A stretch of 64,000 bases of DNA, taken from positions 4,650,001-4,714,000 of the forward strand of contig CM069432.1 of NCBI GenBank assembly GCA_035610365.1, read 5' to 3'. Source of the DNA: Aquatica leii. Taxonomy: Eukaryota; Arthropoda; Insecta; Coleoptera; Lampyridae. The position numbers and the translations under genes were made by a program. Of the stretch, positions 36,506 to 49,679 are shown in pieces (the first letter of the stretch is position 1; every line of letters starts with the position of its first letter). The notes beneath the pieces are model-generated. The model saw only the letters and a list, made by a program, of their open reading frames with translations, was not told the origin of the DNA and ran no database searches.

Positions 36506-38733
36506 TTTTTTTAATTTTTATGATAAAAGTTTAATTATCATTTTTATAATGCAATACATAATTGTTTTATGATTATCGTTGAAACCTAATTCAATTTTTT
36601 TTTAAATTTAATAAAGGAAATTGCTTGAGTTTTGTAGCATTGTATTTCAGATCGAATATCTTTGTAATATGACAAATGTTTTGGTATTACAAAGATACCA
36701 TTTTCTTTTCTTTCATTTATTTTTCCTCTTCAAAATTTTTGTTGTGATAAAACATGTTCAAAGCTTATCATATCTTAAATGTAGTTACCTGCAGTTTCTC
36801 TTTTGTTGAATGAAAATACCTACTTATTCTAATTTTGCTAGTAGAGCAGTTTAATCTAATTTTTTTTGAATCATTCATCCTAATTCTTGACAGTGTAGTT
36901 ATTCTATGTATTTTTTTTCTAGGATCTTTTTCTGAATCAGGGTTTTCTAAGGTTGTCTATTCAGGAGAAGAAAAGGATTTAGATTCCTCTGAATAAAAAT
37001 AAAAAAATATTATTTGTTGAGGAATATAGAAACCGTTGTGGAGTAACACCAACAGAAATTTGGATCACAAACATTATATTCGTTTTGATCTTAGAGGCCA
37101 TAAGCGCCATAAAAAATTGTTTTCCAAAAAAATTTTTCGGACTACAATATTATAATTCTTATCGGTTTTATATATTTGCTGTGTATAATATTCAACATTA
37201 AGACTTGGGGTTTTTGATAACAATAACCACCACGTAATAACAATATTCGATATTCAAAAAAATAAAACAAATATATTATTGATTAGAATGCAGTAAATAC
37301 ACACATTTTGTATCTGATTAACAGGTTATTAATGTAGAAGATGAAATTATATTCAAAGCAAAAAAATATCGAAATAAAAGTTATAACAAAAAATTTTAAA
37401 AATCAAAATTTTGAGTCAAATCGAAATTACGGACCTGTTGAATTAGATATAGGTTGACATCGTTAATAGAAAGAAATTTAAAAAATATGTTATGATGCTT
37501 AATTTACTGTTCTAAGAACTACACCTTTCCTTTCAGTAATTTGCTGACACTAAAAATAAAAATACGTAATTAAATTAAGTTGTTAATCTAACTTCAAATC
37601 AACTTTGCAAGTACATTACAAATACAAACTAACTCGAAGATAACGTATTTACAGATGTTTACATGAGGTAATGTTACGTGTGTCACTCAATATACTTGAA
37701 TCAATAAAAAACACTGCAAAAATAAAACTAAATACGCAAAACAAGTATTTTTAGAGCACAATAATTAATTGTTTTACTGACGCCTATTGTAAAAATTTAG
37801 CTAAGAAATTCATGCAAAATAAGTTATTGTTCATGTATAAATACAAACCTGAGAGAAAAAGTGATAACATAAACTAAAATTATGATTACTATAAACGACG
37901 TTTTTTCTATGTAGTAGCGTTTGTCCGTTCCGTTCTTTAATAAAGTCATTATCCGTCTTATAACATAATCCTTGATTTGCACTGTATTTTAATGCAAGTT
38001 TTCTCCACGTGCTATTAAAAAAAGTTTTAATTTTGAAGAAAAGCCGAGGCCCTTTCAAAGGTTGCGGCCCTTAGCATGCGCCTACAGAATGTTTCTGAAA
38101 AGCGTTTGGCATGTTATGTTTTCGACGTTTATGATCTACTTAGCAATAATGTCAATTTTTGTGTTACATTATAAAAGCAAAGAAATAAGCTGCGAACCTT
38201 AAAAATATCTTTTCATACTAAATTTAAAGTCATAATAAGAAATAGGGAAAGCAAATTGAAGTGTTGACTGTTGGCAGCTATTTGGTGTAACTAGACTTAT
38301 TTAGACTTTAAAATAATAAGCCATCATCAGTGTATTTACATATCAATATTAAGCCTTTTGTATCTTAAATACAAAATTATATATTTTGATACAACTGTTT
38401 TTGTTTTTTTTTGTTGTACCGCAAATTTCAATTTATGCGTCTGCTGTCTGCATTTACAGCCTTTATCAACACCCTTTAATATTAATAATTTGATAAAACA
38501 AAATACAATTTTTAATCAAAAATAGAATGCATAACTCAGCTACGCTTTTTTCCCATTACAAAATAAATTTTAATTAATACCAACATCGTTAATATGACAC
38601 CAATTTTAAAAATAATGCCAAAGTTGTTGTTTCGGCCACACGGAAGTCGAACAGCGGACTGTATTTTATGTTTAAGAAAGGAGGGGAATTCCGGTAGCAA
38701 ACCACCGAATTATTAGTAAACTAACTAGAAAAT
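36506..38733. other. AT-rich, no gene recognised
   Basis: No coding motif or repeat partner recognised. Confidence 0.4.
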
Positions 38734-41700
38734 TGTAACGTTCCTGGGTCTTCTGGCAAATCGACAGCGCACAACCACCCAAACCCGTAATAAATCAAGG
38801 CCTCGATTCACCCAGAAATGAGCGATTGCTTGATTTACCGGGATCTTACTGTTCCCTGGATGGTGAATTTAGAAAAATTAACGAAATAAAATGCAACAAA
38901 GGAGGCGTAATACTCGGGTCAAAACTAAGTAACGTAATGTCGTATTCTTTATCAAAAACTTGTATTTACAGCGACAAAAAAAAAACTTAAAATAGGAGAC
39001 CGCAAATCACAAAACCGAAAATGCAACTTGCGGAAAACTTAAATAGAAAAACACTCGCGCAAACATACCGCCTACCTAAAATGAGCGATGCTCTATTTAA
39101 AAAAAAATTAAAAAATATATAACAAGAATAAAACAGAAAAAAATAAGAAGGAAATAAATTTAAACAAGTCCTGGAAGCGGAGCTAACTACGAAAACGAGC
39201 GAGTGAGATGATCACCTGCTGTTTTAACGGTGGCAATCCGAGAGAGACCATCAGGTCCTGGGTGTAACGCGGTCGCTCGATAAAACAACCATGACATTAG
39301 CGATCGGTTGGAATCTTGAAGAAGAACTATATCACCCACTTGAGGACCGGGATTATGTCGAAATCATTTTGTACGTTGAGTTAAGGTGTGCAAATGTTAA
39401 GCAGACCAGCGACGCCAAAAGTACTGTATTATGCTGTTTTTTTTATGACGCCAGCGTTGTTTGAAAGTAAAGTGATTAGTATATAGAAAGGAAGGAGAAG
39501 ATAGCAAAGTCTCACCAACAAGAAAATGGCCCGGACTTAAATCATGATCAGATGAAAGGGCGCACAACGAACAGTTATTTAATACCGCTTTGATTTGAGA
39601 AAATATGGTACAAAACTCTTCGAATGTAAAAGCAATATAACAGACGTTTAGCGGACTTAATAACGGCTTCCCAAAGTCCTCCAAAATGAGGAAGATATGG
39701 AAGATTAAAGACCCATTGAATACTACAAAGTGAGAGACGTTTGCACAATGAATGATTGTTTGTGCGCAAAAAATCATACAGCTCAGCAAGCTGTCTAGCT
39801 GCGCCAACAAAATTGCGGCCACAGTCCGATCTGATGCGAGATGGTATTCCCCGACGTGCGATTAACTTGTCTAAACAAGCAAAGAAAGCTTTGGTGGATA
39901 AAGACGAAGCAAACTCTAGATGTACAGCTTTGGTTGCGGTGCAGACAAACAAACATAGATAACCTTTTGTAGTACGAGACGAACGAAGAGTATTAACCTT
40001 AACAATAAAAGGCGCCATCGTCGGCTTGAACGTGTTCGCTCTAAAACGATGACACGTCATGCATTGACGGATGCGCTTTCTCAGAAGATTACGCAGTGAA
40101 ATGATCCAGAATTTAGTTTGTAATAAAGCTTGAATGGTCTGAGGACCAGAATGAAGAGAGACGACATGATAGTATAAACACAAAAGAGCGAAGAGATGAG
40201 CTTGCTGAGGTAATAGCAGCGGATGACAAGAAGAAGACGCCAAAGCGGAGTGGCGCAGCCTTCCGCCCACCCTAAAGAGACCCTCCTCATCCATGAACGG
40301 AGACAACTGTTTTAAAGAGGAAGGGAGGCGTTTACCTTGCCGAAGCAGCACAATCTCTAATCTATAATAAGCGGCTTGAGTTATGCGGACGCAAACATGC
40401 GTAGCATTTTTAGTTTGGCAGAAAAAAGAGGCAAAAGCTTGTTATCAGAAGAAAAGGTTGTGTTGCAAGCTTGAGTGTTTTGAAAGAAACGAAGTATCCA
40501 TGCAAACGTCCGTTGCATTTTTAGAAAAGAAGAAAATCGTTCGATGACGGGGAGCAAAGGATGAGAAGGTACAAGGCGAGCAAGAAGAGTTGCGCCAACT
40601 TTAAGATCAGGTAACGAAGAATCCAAAACGGTAGGAACAGCAAGAGACGGCCACTGCGACAAAGGCTTACTTAGAAAAGTAGGACCGGAAATCTAGAAAA
40701 AAATGTTGTTCATAACTTCAGGAGTAGCACCACGACAGGCTAAATCAGCAGGATTTTTGGCAGTATCAACGTGATGCCATTGTTGTCGTTCAGTGAGATC
40801 GAGAATAGTGACAATACGGTTAGCGACAAAGGTATGAAGACGATGCGGAGGAAGAAAGAGTCACGCAAGAACTACTTGAACGTCAGTGTAAAGGCGAGCT
40901 TCTTTAATAATACTAATAGCGAGCGCACCACATAGTTCGAGTCTTGGAATTGACAGAACTTTTAATGGGGCTAGCTTTGACTTAGCGATTATGAAGTGGC
41001 TTGATTGTATTTGTCGGGACTCAGCGTAAATAGTAGCAGCATATCCCTTCTGAAAAGCATCGCCGAATTTAACAACGTGTGAGATTTTAAGAAAAGAAGG
41101 AGAGATGCATCTTGGTATGTTTATTTGAGAGAGGTAAGGCAAGCCGTCGACCAATTTGGTTCATTGGGAGGCAAGAGCGGGGCAAAGAACGTCTTCTCAA
41201 TCAAGCCCTTCGGTCCATATACGCTGTAGAACAAGCTTCATTGTAAAAACCAGAAGGGAAAAGAACCCTAGAGGATCAAATATTCTAGCAATATAAGAAA
41301 GAACTGCTCTTTTGGTGCAGTCACCACTAAAGGACTAAACTTGAAAGAAAAAAGTGTCTAAACAATGATTCCAGCACAGGCCAAGGATCTTGAGAGACTT
41401 ATCCTCGGTCGAAAACATTAGAGGAGTTTCTAAATGATCTTCAGAAAGATCTTCTAAAACTGTAGGAACATTACTGGACCATTTGCGCAATTCAAAACCT
41501 CCTTTTCCCAAAAGACGAGCAAGGTTATCACGTCATCAACATACGTATTCTTAAGGATAGCGACGGACGCAGTCGGGTAATGAGATCCTTCGTCCTCAAC
41601 TAATTGTTAAAGACATCGCTGAGTCAGGTAAGCTGAAGGAGTTAAGCCGTACGTGCCGTATTACTTACTTACCATGAAGAGAAGACGAACCGTTAACATT

Positions 41701-41897
41701 TTAGAAAAATTAACGAAATAAAATGCAAGAAAGGAAGCGTAATACTCGGGTCAAAACTAAGTAACGTACTGTCGTATTCTTTATCAAAAACTTGTATTTA
41801 CAGCGACAAATAGAAACTTAAAATAGGGGACAGCAAGTCACAAAACCGAAAATGCAACTCGCGGAAAACTTAAATAGAAAAACACTCAAGCAAACAG
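38734..41897 (-). mobile_element. BEL/Pao LTR retrotransposon, truncated
   Basis: Two direct repeats, 38869-39067 and 41700-41897, share TTTAGAAAAATTAACG, GTAATACTCGGGTCAAAACT and TTGTATTTACAGCGACAAA and represent the LTRs. The downstream LTR extends to a TGTAACGTTCC end at 38734, while the upstream LTR is truncated at both sides. Between them lies a BEL/Pao pol from late RT to integrase; gag, protease and most of RT are missing. Length about 3.2 kb, well below a complete element. Confidence 0.8.
39180..41650 (-). pseudogene. BEL/Pao pol remnant (late RT, RNase H, integrase)
   Basis: Begins in RT at YGLTPSAYLTQR with YVDD retained near 41.55 kb. RNase H-like part: KISHVVKFGDAFQKGYAATI, APLKVLSIPRLELCGALA (40861-41154). 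Integrase (39575-40351): FRVGGRLRHS, HHCC finger (HVVSLHSGPQ ... CMTCHRF), TTKGYLCLFVCTATKAVHLE, RSDCGRNFVGA, HFGGLWEAVIKSAKR. The usual VDYAGPF block with the first catalytic Asp is deleted (the sequence passes from FKPTMAPF to SSRTTKGY). A terminal tail GDIVLLQDSNRSL, ALHPGPDGLSRIATVKTA follows near 39.2-39.35 kb. Several stops and frameshifts; inactive. Confidence 0.8.
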
Positions 41898-41990
41898 TTG
41901 TATTCATGTGTCATCTATTAAAAAAAACTGTGAACTAACATGGATTCCAATAACTGCTACTAGAGGACCATTTAGAAAAAGCAATATTTA
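41898..41990 (-). repeat. Dispersed repeat, copy 2
   Basis: Reverse complement of the 36.4 kb repeat (AAATGGTCCTCTAGTAGCAG, TTATTGGAA, AATAGATGACACA). It begins exactly where similarity between the two BEL LTRs ends, so the BEL element either inserted into, or was joined to, this repeat. Confidence 0.5.
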
Positions 41991-43308
41991 TTTCATGTTT
42001 TGTGCACTTATCATCACGACTTTTGCTTGTTTTACGTTATAAAACGCATATAAATGGTTACCTCTAGGAAATGAATACAATACAAATCATTGTCTCATTT
42101 GTATTATTCAAATATTGTTTTTCGATAAATTTTAAATTTTGGGCGTATTTAGAATTTTTTCCTTAATACCTACGTTAAGCATTAAGCTTCGTATCATTAC
42201 ATGAAATTTTTTGGAAATAGGTAGTTCTTGGCTAAAAAAACATCTGCAAAAATCAACATCAACGCCATCTATACTTCATAATATTTGAACCCCTCCTCTT
42301 AACAAAAATTGACTTATTTGAAGGTTTAGAAAAGCTTTTGAAAGTACATTCGTGAATATAATGATATCAATTTCAGAATTGTCAGGAATGTAGGTATACG
42401 TAATATATTTATTACTGATTTTACAATAGCGGACAATTAAATTTTGAAAGACAATTTAAAATTGCGTTTAAAAAAAATCGCAATACGTCAGATTCCATCA
42501 TTTAAAAATCAATTTTTGCTTTTATATATTATATAATACTTTAAATTAATTTTTTTTATAATATTAACTGTAACGTTGTTAGGTATTTATTATAAATTAA
42601 TTTTTTAAAGTAACGAAAATATGGGCAGGTTTTTACGTTTGTGACATGCTCACCTACACTTAAAAGTTTGGTAAAACTGTTTCTATAAAATAATTTATGA
42701 CACAACATACAATATACAGTGGGGCAAATATTTATTAAAAAGCAGATTTACTGTTTTTGTGTTGTGGTTTATAATCACTATTTACGATTTTGCTTGTCTA
42801 ATTTTGTATTGTAATTTTTTGCAAAAGAATTAATAATAATGACAGTCGTTTTAAATAAACGTTAAAATAGCAGATACCCAAGTTTTGTCAATTGTGGTTA
42901 GTCGTAAATTTTGGAATTTTTACTTTATGTTATTAGCTATACATATTAAATCACTGTAAGTAAAAAAAGATTCTTTTAATTTATTTTTATCATTTAATAA
43001 TATTTTAGAAACTTGTGTGTGTGTGTGTGACTGTTAACTTAAAATTAGTTTTAATACGTCTGAGGTTTGTTAATAAATCTGTTTAACGTTTGTAAAACTG
43101 TATTTAAAAAAACATGTTTTTAAACACTTTTTTACTTTATCGCCATATTTGTTAAATTTTAACGCATATTGAACGCGTTTGAATTTTAGATATATTTCAA
43201 CGTTTTGTTGATAATGCAGTTTGTATTAGATTTTTAAAATTTTATAGCTAACACGTACGTTACTTCATATGGCTGCAATGTCTGTAATCTGTAATTTAAA
43301 CACAAAAC
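41991..43308. other. AT-rich, no gene recognised
   Basis: Contains a short GT run (43013-43030). No coding motif. Confidence 0.4.
43013..43030. repeat. (GT)n microsatellite, short
   Basis: About eight GT dinucleotides in a row. Confidence 0.7.
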
Positions 43309-43452
43309 TACCCAAGCAACACATTGGTATAAAAAACGTCTAAATGTCCGGCTAATAGACGTTTATTAGACATTAAAACGTTTTTAAACGCGTTATTAAC
43401 GTTTATTAGACGGACATTTAGACGTTTTTTGTACCAATGTGTTGTTTGGGTA
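43309..43452 (-). mobile_element. 144-bp foldback MITE, copy B
   Basis: Same length and inner sequence as the 11374 copy but in the opposite orientation: begins TACCCAAGCAACACATTGGT and ends ACCAATGTGTTGTTTGGGTA. Near-perfect fold-back. Confidence 0.8.
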
Positions 43453-43675
43453 AAGACACATTATTTTAGAAACAGGTTAATTTTGTCTTAAGGAAGGTTG
43501 CTTTATTTTATTCAACAATAGGTTAATGGGCCAGAACCTTTACATTGTGTTTTTTTTTCTCCGAATTAAAAAAATATATATAATTAAGCACGTGGTAAGT
43601 TTGAGGTTAAGTAGAACAAGAACGTGATAGTTTTTACTATTGTTACCTGCATCACGTACTAAAGTGACGGGAGAT

Positions 43676-45990
43676 AGTAAGATAGATTTTAAAACCCAGA
43701 TAGAAAAACTAGAAGGTGCAAGCGATTAGAACAAGTGCTGCAGGAAGACCGAGTTGTTACTGAGCCATCAAGAAGTTTTGGAAGTGGTAAATGCAAGTCA
43801 CAAGCCACCTACGAAAGTGAATGTGGATGCGTCAGAAGCTAAAGTTAAAGCAAGAGCTAATTCTATGTGGGAAAAACTAATCTCTGTTTATGAGCAGAGT
43901 TGTGGTCAGCAAGTGGATAGACTGATGGAGCAGTTCTTTAATTATGAAAAGGATGTGTCTGAGGATATAGTTACCCACATAGTTCGTTTACAGCGTAATT
44001 TCAGAGAAGTGAACGATGAACTAAAAAGACTGGTTAATACAGAACTTCTAGATTTGTTATTGATGAGTCCGTATCATGTCCACACTTCTTCCAGATAATT
44101 TTGAATTTAAGAGCGTTTATGTTCACACTTCCTCCAGAATATATTAAATTTAAGAGCGTTTGGGAGTCAGTGTCATTGAAAAAAGAACATTCAATAAACT
44201 AACAGAAAGGTTACGATTAATAGAGATGCGACTACCGGAGAAACGAGAAGATTCAACAGCATTACTAACACGATTAAATAACACCTTGCCAGTAAAATCC
44301 AAGCCAGGGATAAAAATTAAAAAGTGTTTTAAATGTCATCAGGCATTTTGCTAAGAATTGCCCTAAGACGCCACATGGAGGAACCACAAGCTCACGCTCT
44401 TTAGGAGATGGATTTGTGATTACAATTAATGGTGATATTGAGACAGACAAGTGGTTGGCTGACTCTGGCGCAACAATGCACATGATTAAAAGAAAAGACT
44501 ATTTTTTCACTTACGAATCTTTTGAAACTGCTAAGTCTGTGAGAGTAGTGAACAGTAAAGTGATAAATGCCTGAAAGTATACGGAGCTTGGATAAGAAAT
44601 TATCTGGAAAACGTTTGTTATGGACCCGAAATTAATAGAAATTTGTTGTCAATTAGTCAAACCATAGAAAAAGGGTTCCTATTTCAAGCGCATTTGAATG
44701 GCTGCTTGTTCACGAAAAATAGTAAAGCAATTTTAATTGCAAGAAAGTGTTCAAAAGGGTTGTATGAATTAAATATGCGTGTATGTACGGCATCAGCTGT
44801 TGACACCTTACAATTATGGCATGCAAGACTGTGCCACCAAAATAAACGACACATGAAACACTTTCTGAAGCAGCGTGGTGTTACGGTGAATATCAAAGAT
44901 GAGTTCTGTGATGCTTGCTTTATTGGGAAATAACAGCGAGGCAGTTTTCATCCACGAATGCAAAAGCGTAATAGTCCAGGTGAGCTAATCAATGCGAATG
45001 TATGAGGACCTATGCAGGAAATGTCCCAAGGAGGTGCTAAATACCTTGTTTGCTTCAAAGACGAATATTCAAAGTATCGCCGTGTGTTTTTTATTAAACT
45101 TAATAATGCATAAAAGCTTTCATTAATGAATCCCATACAATAGGCGTTAAAATCAAAGAATTTTTATGTGATGGAGGAAGCGAGTTTGTTAATTCAAATA
45201 TGAAAACTCTCCTTTATTCGAAAGGAATCAATTTAAGAGTATCTATGCCGTACACTCCAGTACAAAATGGCTCAGTTAAACGGGAGAACCGCACTTTTGT
45301 TTAAAGCGGTCGAAGAATGATCCATGCAACAACCTTACCGATTAAGCTGTAGACTGAAGCGATTAACACAAGAGTTTATAACCTAAATTTTACAGGACTC
45401 ACACATGTAGTATGATGGAACTCATCTTGATCATTTAAAAATATTCGGTACACAATGCTTTGTTCGTGTGCTTAAAGAGAAGCGAAAAAATAGGATAGGA
45501 AAAGCATAGCATGGCTACAGAGTTTGGATTAAAGATAGAAACAAAGTCATTCGTAGTTGTGATGTAATTTTTAAAGAAAAAGTGACTTTAAACAAGAAAC
45601 TTCTGTTAATGACCGAAACTGAGAATAACACAAATGCTGCTCTGCCATTTGTGATTACCCACACCGACATAAATAAAGTTAAAGGTGAGAATAATAAATC
45701 ACCATTAGAGAATGTTAGATAAGTTACTGAATTGCAATCTCCAAGTTCAGTACAAGTGGAACCATTGGGTTTAACACAAAGACAAATTAAGAAGCCAGCA
45801 CACCTGAACGATTATGTACTTTCTGCTGAACATTTGCCTGAAAACTCTTTTGTCTTGGTTTTGCAGTCTAGTGAAGAAGACAAGTTGAAATCTGCCATGC
45901 AAGAAGAACTGAAATCTCTAGAAGAAAATAACACATGGAACCTTGTTGACTTGACAAATGGTAAAAAGCTCATTGGAAATTGCTGGGTGG
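43676..45990 (+). pseudogene. Copia-type retrotransposon relic (gag to start of RT)
   Basis: In order on the plus strand: gag (SHKPPTKVNVDASEAKVK, VSEDIVTHIVRLQRNFREV), zinc-knuckle start CFKCHQA (broken), protease block WLADSGATMH, GAG-pre-integrase LQLWHARLCHQNKRHMKHFL, and integrase fragments (FLCDGGSEFVNSN, MPYTPVQNGS). A linker follows with LGLTQRQIKKPAHLNDYVLS, and the start of RT is EELKSLEENNTWNLVDLTNG. PR-IN-RT order marks it as Copia. It stops at about 45990 at GKKLIGN, before the RT core. No LTR is recognised. Many stops and frameshifts. Very similar to the minus-strand copy at 47.3-49.6 kb. Confidence 0.85.
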
Positions 45991-46339
45991 TTCATTGGTA
46001 ATATTTCTAAGACCCGGAGTGAGTGCTTGTCGTAGTGGTCATTTTTTTAATTTGTAGTGACGATATCGTGCACACCTATACTATTCACACAGAAAACTCC
46101 AGTATTTTGTATACCCCAGTTGCAGTTTTAGAAGAAGGGCTCTTACTTTTAGATGTCTACAGATTGACCGGATGTGTTCCAGAAAATATTGCATATTTTT
46201 GTTTGATGACTTAATATAAACGATATGAACTACTGGTTCAGTTGGGTTTATTGTCGTTCTGAAGCAAAATTGCTGTTAAGCTAAGAAAAGTTAATAAATA
46301 GGCGCTAATTGCTTGATTCGTGTTTCTGTCCCAGTGCAT
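45991..46339. other. Short spacer between relics
   Basis: A 63-residue open frame at 46023-46214 has no recognisable motif; no other feature. Confidence 0.35.
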
Positions 46340-46850
46340 AAAATAAGTTCTCAACATTTGTGCAGTATATCAAAATCCTTTGTTGACTAAACCAATGTGT
46401 AGTCTTTTTGGACAGCCACATATATATGTACGTCGCTTTTGAGAAGATTTCATTTAATTAATCTGGATGCTTGAAGTTCTGACTGTGATTTTGTTAGCTT
46501 TAAATCTCGAACTAATTCATTCAATATGGTTCATCAGTTAAATCACCGTTCATGTTTTTCTTTGTTTAAACTCCACGGTTCTGATGGTTTTGAGACATGA
46601 AGTTCTTTACTATATTTGACAGGTCGTAACAGTGATGGTAAATTAGGATACTGCACAGAATGCTTGAACATTGGTCCCTTGCCCTCTACGTTAATGTGGC
46701 AAAAGTAACAATCGGTGGCATGATCTTTTAGTTCTATCTGCAGCACTGATACTGTAAGAGAATTTTACGTTTTGTACCTCTCAACCAACTTGTTAGTAAT
46801 ATTACACAAGTTTTACAACATAGTATGTGGGGGGCTTGTACAAGTTAGGT
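46340..46850 (-). pseudogene. Relic of the unclassified TIR-transposon ORF family
   Basis: Minus-strand pieces align with residues about 50-215 of the 2895-4571 ORF: ILCCKTC...SWLRGTKRK against VCCTTC...KWLKGTRKS; DHATDCYFCHINVEGKGPM against LTDCYFC; FKHSVQYPNLPSLLRPV against SKHTIQYPNVTSALRPV; then LNELVRDLKLTKSQ against LNDLVRDLQLPKTK. Stops and a frameshift are present and similarity is moderate, so this is an older family member. No inverted repeats recognised around it. It sits between the two convergent Copia relics. Confidence 0.7.
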
Positions 46851-47218
46851 GAAAATACATTAGGATTCAAAGCTATATCCTCACACACTATTAAAATTAA
46901 TTACATACTGTCTAGGTATGTATTTACTTATTCACACGTGTTCTTTGTCTGTGGAGATAAACGGATACTGTGATTAGGAAAATTTTCATGATGACGTCAC
47001 GTCACCATAGTTAACGCTAACCTTCGAGTAGTTGGATGCAATTGTCATCGTATTGGAGGAAACAATTACCGAAATACTATATTTAATTTGGGGGAAACCG
47101 TATGATGTATGAGATTTACTTGTGATAACACCATATGTACGTTTAGTTATATTTCAGCAAATTTTAGAAAATACTAGAAAGATGTTTCTAGCTAGCAGCA
47201 GAAGGAGAACTAAACTGT

Positions 47219-47330
47219 GAGTATACTAAGATACGAACGTCTTCCGGGTTTGGATCGTGTCATTGTTGTAACCGAAGTTGCCAACATTTCGCTCACTTTT
47301 GTAAGAGGCTTTGTCAGGACGGGGGTGCAT
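47219..47330 (-). repeat. Short dispersed repeat with hammerhead-like core, copy 1
   Basis: Minus strand: CTGACAAAGCC..., GTGAGCGAAATGTTGGCAAC, TTCGGTTACAACAATGACAC, CCAAACCCGGAAGACG. It matches copies at 49680-49860 and 58000-58195. It directly follows the break in the minus-strand Copia RT. Confidence 0.6.
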
Positions 47331-49640
47331 ACCCTTTTGCTGATAGTCTAGCCTTGTATCTATCTATCGATCCATCTGGCTTTGTTTTTAATTATAACAC
47401 CCTGCGATTTCCAATGAGCTTTTTACCATTTGTCAAGTCAACAAGATGTTATGTGTTATTTTCTTCTAAAGATTCCAGTTCTTTTTGCATGGTAAATTTC
47501 AACTGGTCTGCTTCACTAGACTGCATAACCAAAACAAAAGAGTTTTCAGGCAAATGTTCAGAAGAGAGTACATAATCGTTCAGGTGTGCTGGCTTCTTAA
47601 TCTGGCTTTGTGTCAAACCCAATGGTTCCACTTGTACTAAACTTGAAGATTGCAATTCAGTAACTTCTCTAACATTTTCTAATGGTGGTTTATTATTTTC
47701 AGCTTTAACTTTACATATTTCGGTGTGGGTAATCACAAATGGTAGAGCAGCATTTGTATTATTCTCAGTTTTGGTCATTATCAAAAGTTTCTTGTTTAAC
47801 GTCACTTTTTCTTTAAAAATTAGATCACAGCTACGAATGACTTTGTTTCTATCTTTAATCCAAACTCTATAGCCATTTTTTTTGCCACAGTATCCTACAA
47901 GGATTCCTGCTACGTTTCTCTTATCCCATTTTCTTTAGGCACACAAACAAAGCATTGTGTACCAAATATTTTTAAATGATCAAGATAAGTTCCATCATAC
48001 TACATGTGTGAGTCCTGTAAAATTTAGGGTATAAGCTGTTGTATTAATCGCTTCAGCCTACAGCTTTACCGGTAAGTCGTTTGCATGGATCATTGTCCGG
48101 CCGCTTTCAAGAAAAGTGCGGTTGTCCCGTTCAGCTGACCCATTTTGTACTGAAGTGTACGGCATAGATACTCTTAAAATGATTCCTTTCGAATCAAGGA
48201 GAGCTTGCACATTTGAATTAACAAACTCGCTTCCTCCATCACATAAAAGTTTTTTTGATTTTAACGCCGATTGTATCGGATTCATTAATGAAGATTTTCA
48301 TGCATTATTAAGTTTAATAAAAAACACACGGCGATACTTTGAATATTCGTTTTTGAAGCAAACAAGGTATTTAGCACCTCCTAGGGACATCTCCTGCATA
48401 CATACGCATTTATTAGCTCGCGTGGACTATTACGCTTTTGCATTCGTGGATGAAAATTGCCTCGCTGTTATTTCCCAATAACACAAGCATCACAAAACTC
48501 ATCTTTGATATTGACACACCACGCTGCTTGAAAAACTGTTTCACGTGTTGTTTATTTTAGTGGCACAGTCTTGCATGCTACAATTGTAAGGTGTCAACAG
48601 CTGATGTTGTACATACACGCATATTTAATGCATACAACCTTTTTGAAGTCTTTTTTGCAATTAACATTGCTTTACCATTCGTTGTGAACAAACAGTCATC
48701 CAAATGCGCTTGAAATAGGAACCCTCTTTCTATCGTTTGACTAATTGACAACCAATTTCTTGTAATTTCGGGTACATAACAAACGTTTTCCAGATAATTT
48801 TTTATCCTAGCTCCGTTTACTTTCAGGCATTTATCACTCTACTGTTCCCCACTCTCACAGACTTAGCAGTTTTAAAAGATTCGTAAGTGAAAAAATAGTC
48901 TTTTGTTTTAGTCATGTGCATTGTTGCGCCAGAGTCAGCCAACCACTTGTCTGTCTCAATATCACCATCAACTGTAATCACAAATTCATCTCCTAAAGAG
49001 CGTAAGCTTGTGGTTCCTCCATGTGGCTTCTTAGGGCAATTCTTAGCAAAATGTCCTGCCTGATGACATTTAAAACACTTTTCAATGTTTATCCTTGGCT
49101 TGGATTTGACTGGCAAGGTTTTACTTACTCGTTTTAGTAATGCTGTTGAATCTATCCGTTTCTCCGGACGCATCTCTATTGAGTGTTCTTTCTTCAAGTG
49201 ACGCTGACTCTCAAACGCTCTTAAATTCAAAAGATTATGGAGGAAGTGTGGACATGATACGGACTCATCAATAACAAATCTGGAAGTTTTGTATTAACCA
49301 GTCTATTCAGTTCATCGTTCAGTTCTCTGAAATTATGCTGTAAACAAATTATGTGGGTAACTATATCCTTAGACACATCTTTTTCATAACTAAGGAACTG
49401 CTCCATCAGTCTATCCACTTGCTGACCACAACCCTGTGTATAAACAGAGATTAGTTTAAATTTAGCTTCTTTATCCGCTGCTGACGCATCCGCATCCACT
49501 TTCGTGGGTGGTTTGTGACTTTCATTTACGACTTCCAAAACTTTTTCATGACTCAGTAACAACTCGGTCTTCCCACTTGTTGTAATTGCTTGCACCTTCT
49601 AGTTTTTCCATCTGAGTTTTAAAATCCATCTTACTATTTT
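47331..49640 (-). pseudogene. Second Copia relic, inverted relative to first
   Basis: Minus-strand order mirrors the 43.7 kb copy: gag (SHKPPTKVDADASAADKEAK, DIVTHIICLQHNFREL), complete zinc knuckle CFKCHQAGHFAKNC, protease block WLADSGATMHMTKTKDYFF, GAG-pre-integrase and integrase fragments (LLCDGGSEFVNSNVQ, MPYTSVQNGSAERDNR), linker LGLTQSQIKKPAHLNDYVLS, then RT start to KPDGSIDRYKARLSAKGYAP. It breaks there, only slightly further than the plus-strand copy. The knuckle and protease are better preserved than in the first copy. No LTR recognised. Confidence 0.85.
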
Positions 49641-49679
49641 CGTAAGAGTTTAGAATCTGGTTTCGTTCACAAGTTGATT

